This document shows positions 6,303 through 7,338 of a stretch of 7,338 nucleotides of DNA, in pieces. Source of the stretch: Rhodospirillales bacterium (GTDB lineage: Bacteria; Pseudomonadota; Alphaproteobacteria; Rhodospirillales; 2-02-FULL-58-16). How positions within the stretch are numbered: the stretch's first letter is position 1; every line of letters starts with the position of its first letter. The position numbers and the translations under genes were made by a program. The notes under the pieces were generated by a model. The model saw nothing but the letters and a program-made list of their open reading frames with translations. It was not told the origin of the DNA and made no database searches. The stretch covers positions 1 to 7,338 of the forward strand of contig JAJFIG010000221.1 of the NCBI GenBank assembly GCA_021775195.1, in the 5' to 3' direction.

Positions 6303-7338
6303 ATGGCCGCAGAGAACCCGAAAGGGAGCCGGAACCAGGGTCTGACGCAAAGCCTGCGGGCCGCCGGGTCCCGCCTCACTTCTGCTGCCGTGCGCGATCT
6401 CGTCCGCGGCGTCCTGGCCGCCCCCCGGTCCGCCGATCCCGATGCCTGGATGTCCCTGCTGGTGCCCCGCCCCAACGCCGCCCTTCGCAAGGCCCTCAAC
6501 CAGCTTCTCGACGAGGTCGCCGCCGACCTCGGCCCCGGCCCCCTCGACCCCTGTTCCGGTGACGAACGCGTCCGGCGCTTGGCCGCCCTGCGCGCCGAGC
6601 TCCGCCGCCGCCGGTTGCACGGCTTCGTCGTTCCCCGGTGCGACGAGCACCAGGGGGAATACGTCGCCCGGCGCTCCGAGCGCCTCGCCTGGCTGACCGG
6701 CTTCACCGGCTCCGCCGGCACCGCCGTCGTCCTCGCCGACCGCGCCGCCGTCTTCGTCGACGGCCGCTATACGCTTCAAGTGCGGGCCGAGGTGGATGGC
6801 GATTATTACGATTTCCCCGAGACCGGCACCCCCGCCGACTGGGCCGCCGCCAACCTGCCCGCCGGCAAGGCGCGCCTGGGCTACGATCCGTGGCTCCACA
6901 CCCCCGATCAACTCAACCGCCTGCGCACCGCCTGCGCCAAGGCCGATGTCAAACTGGCCGCCGTCGACGCCAATCCCGTCGACGCGGTCTGGAGCGATCA
7001 GCCGCCAACTCCCGTTTCCCCCGTCGCCGCCCAGGCCAAGGCCTTTGCCGGCCGCGCCGCGGCCGAGAAGCGGCGCCAGATCGCCGCCATCCTGAGTGCC
7101 GACAAGACCGACGCCGCCGTCCTCACGGCTCCCGATTCCATCGCCTGGCTACTCAACATCCGCGGCGCCGACGTTCCCTACACGCCCCTGGCCCTGGCCT
7201 TCGCCGTCATCGGTGGTGACGGCGCCGTCCAGCTCTTCATTGACAAGCGCAAGCTCACCCCCGCCCTCGAACGCCACCTGGGCAAGGACGTCAAGATTGC
7301 CAAGCCCGAAGGGTTCGGGGCCGCCCTCGACCGCCTCG
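6303..7338 (+). CDS. pepP: Aminopeptidase P family protein (M24B), N-terminal 345 codons, cut by the window edge
   Basis: The frame is open from ATG at 6303 to the window's right edge. The protein is an Xaa-Pro aminopeptidase that removes an N-terminal residue preceding proline, in the cytoplasm. Residues about 87-225 are the first creatinase-type N-terminal domain, with PRCDEHQGEY (111-120), WLTGFTGSAGTAVVL (130-144) and DGRYTLQ (153-159). Residues about 240-345 begin the second one, with DSIAWLLNIRGADVPYTPLA (278-297). The metal-binding catalytic M24 domain lies beyond the window, so activity cannot be judged. Family members are about 600 residues and normally start shortly before the equivalent of DERVRRLAALRAEL (87-100). 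Here about 86 extra residues precede it, in the same C-ending codon use as the rest. GGAGG at 6294-6298 supports the 6303 start; an in-frame ATG at 6279 lacks a comparable site. The symbol is by family. The gene is divergent from DUF1127. Confidence 0.92.
   Translation, partial: MAAENPKGSRNQGLTQSLRAAGSRLTSAAVRDLVRGVLAAPRSADPDAWMSLLVPRPNAALRKALNQLLDEVAADLGPGPLDPCSGDERVRRLAALRAELRRRRLHGFVVPRCDEHQGEYVARRSERLAWLTGFTGSAGTAVVLADRAAVFVDGRYTLQVRAEVDGDYYDFPETGTPADWAAANLPAGKARLGYDPWLHTPDQLNRLRTACAKADVKLAAVDANPVDAVWSDQPPTPVSPVAAQAKAFAGRAAAEKRRQIAAILSADKTDAAVLTAPDSIAWLLNIRGADVPYTPLALAFAVIGGDGAVQLFIDKRKLTPALERHLGKDVKIAKPEGFGAALDRL

Noticed and set aside
6021..6911. 296-codon minus-strand open frame across the intergenic region and the aminopeptidase gene
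   Set aside because: Most of it is a Gly/Ala-rich antisense shadow of the aminopeptidase P gene, and the translation shows no domain. Only its last 14 codons are discussed, as a possible leader peptide.

Overview
The window is a GC-rich (roughly two-thirds or more G+C by eye) chromosomal segment. Gene content and order suggest an alphaproteobacterium, most likely of the Rhodospirillales type. The argH, small lptM-like lipoprotein, lysA, TIGR02302/DUF4175 order and a long aminopeptidase P starting with the PRxDEHQGEY signature are what I know from that class. I see no rRNA, tRNA, CRISPR array, insertion sequence, phage gene or attachment site. Eight protein genes fill nearly all of the window.

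Minus strand, read from about 4565 down to 1: argH (argininosuccinate lyase), a 41-residue LptM-type lipoprotein, lysA (diaminopimelate decarboxylase), and the first 549 codons of a TIGR02302/DUF4175 membrane protein that runs off the left edge. lysA and the DUF4175 gene overlap by 4 bases (ATGA). The lipoprotein gene lies 20 bases before lysA and 65 bases after argH. The block looks like one transcription unit joining the last steps of arginine and lysine synthesis to two envelope genes.

Plus strand, from 4602: a TlpA-like thioredoxin-fold protein (periplasmic thiol-disulfide exchange) and a small unrecognised lipoprotein, again coupled by an ATGA overlap. tlpA and argH are divergent, with only 36 bases between their start codons. 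A 98-base gap with two overlapping, mutually exclusive GC-rich hairpins separates the lipoprotein from a convergent DUF1127 gene (5602-6006, minus).

The only sizeable non-coding stretch (6007-6302) separates the DUF1127 gene from a divergent aminopeptidase P gene (6303 to the right edge). It is AT-rich in the middle. It holds a four-unit, 12-base-period repeat in the DUF1127 leader and a cluster of four TGCA boxes built around an imperfect 19-base palindrome.

Most of the window is ordinary conserved chromosome, and I do not see a convincing undescribed system. The places worth a second look are the DUF1127 leader and promoter region, the long DUF1127 protein, the roughly 86-residue N-terminal extension on the aminopeptidase P, and the overlapping hairpins. 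Both edge genes (DUF4175 and aminopeptidase P) were read directly from the sequence, because they have no stop codon inside the window.
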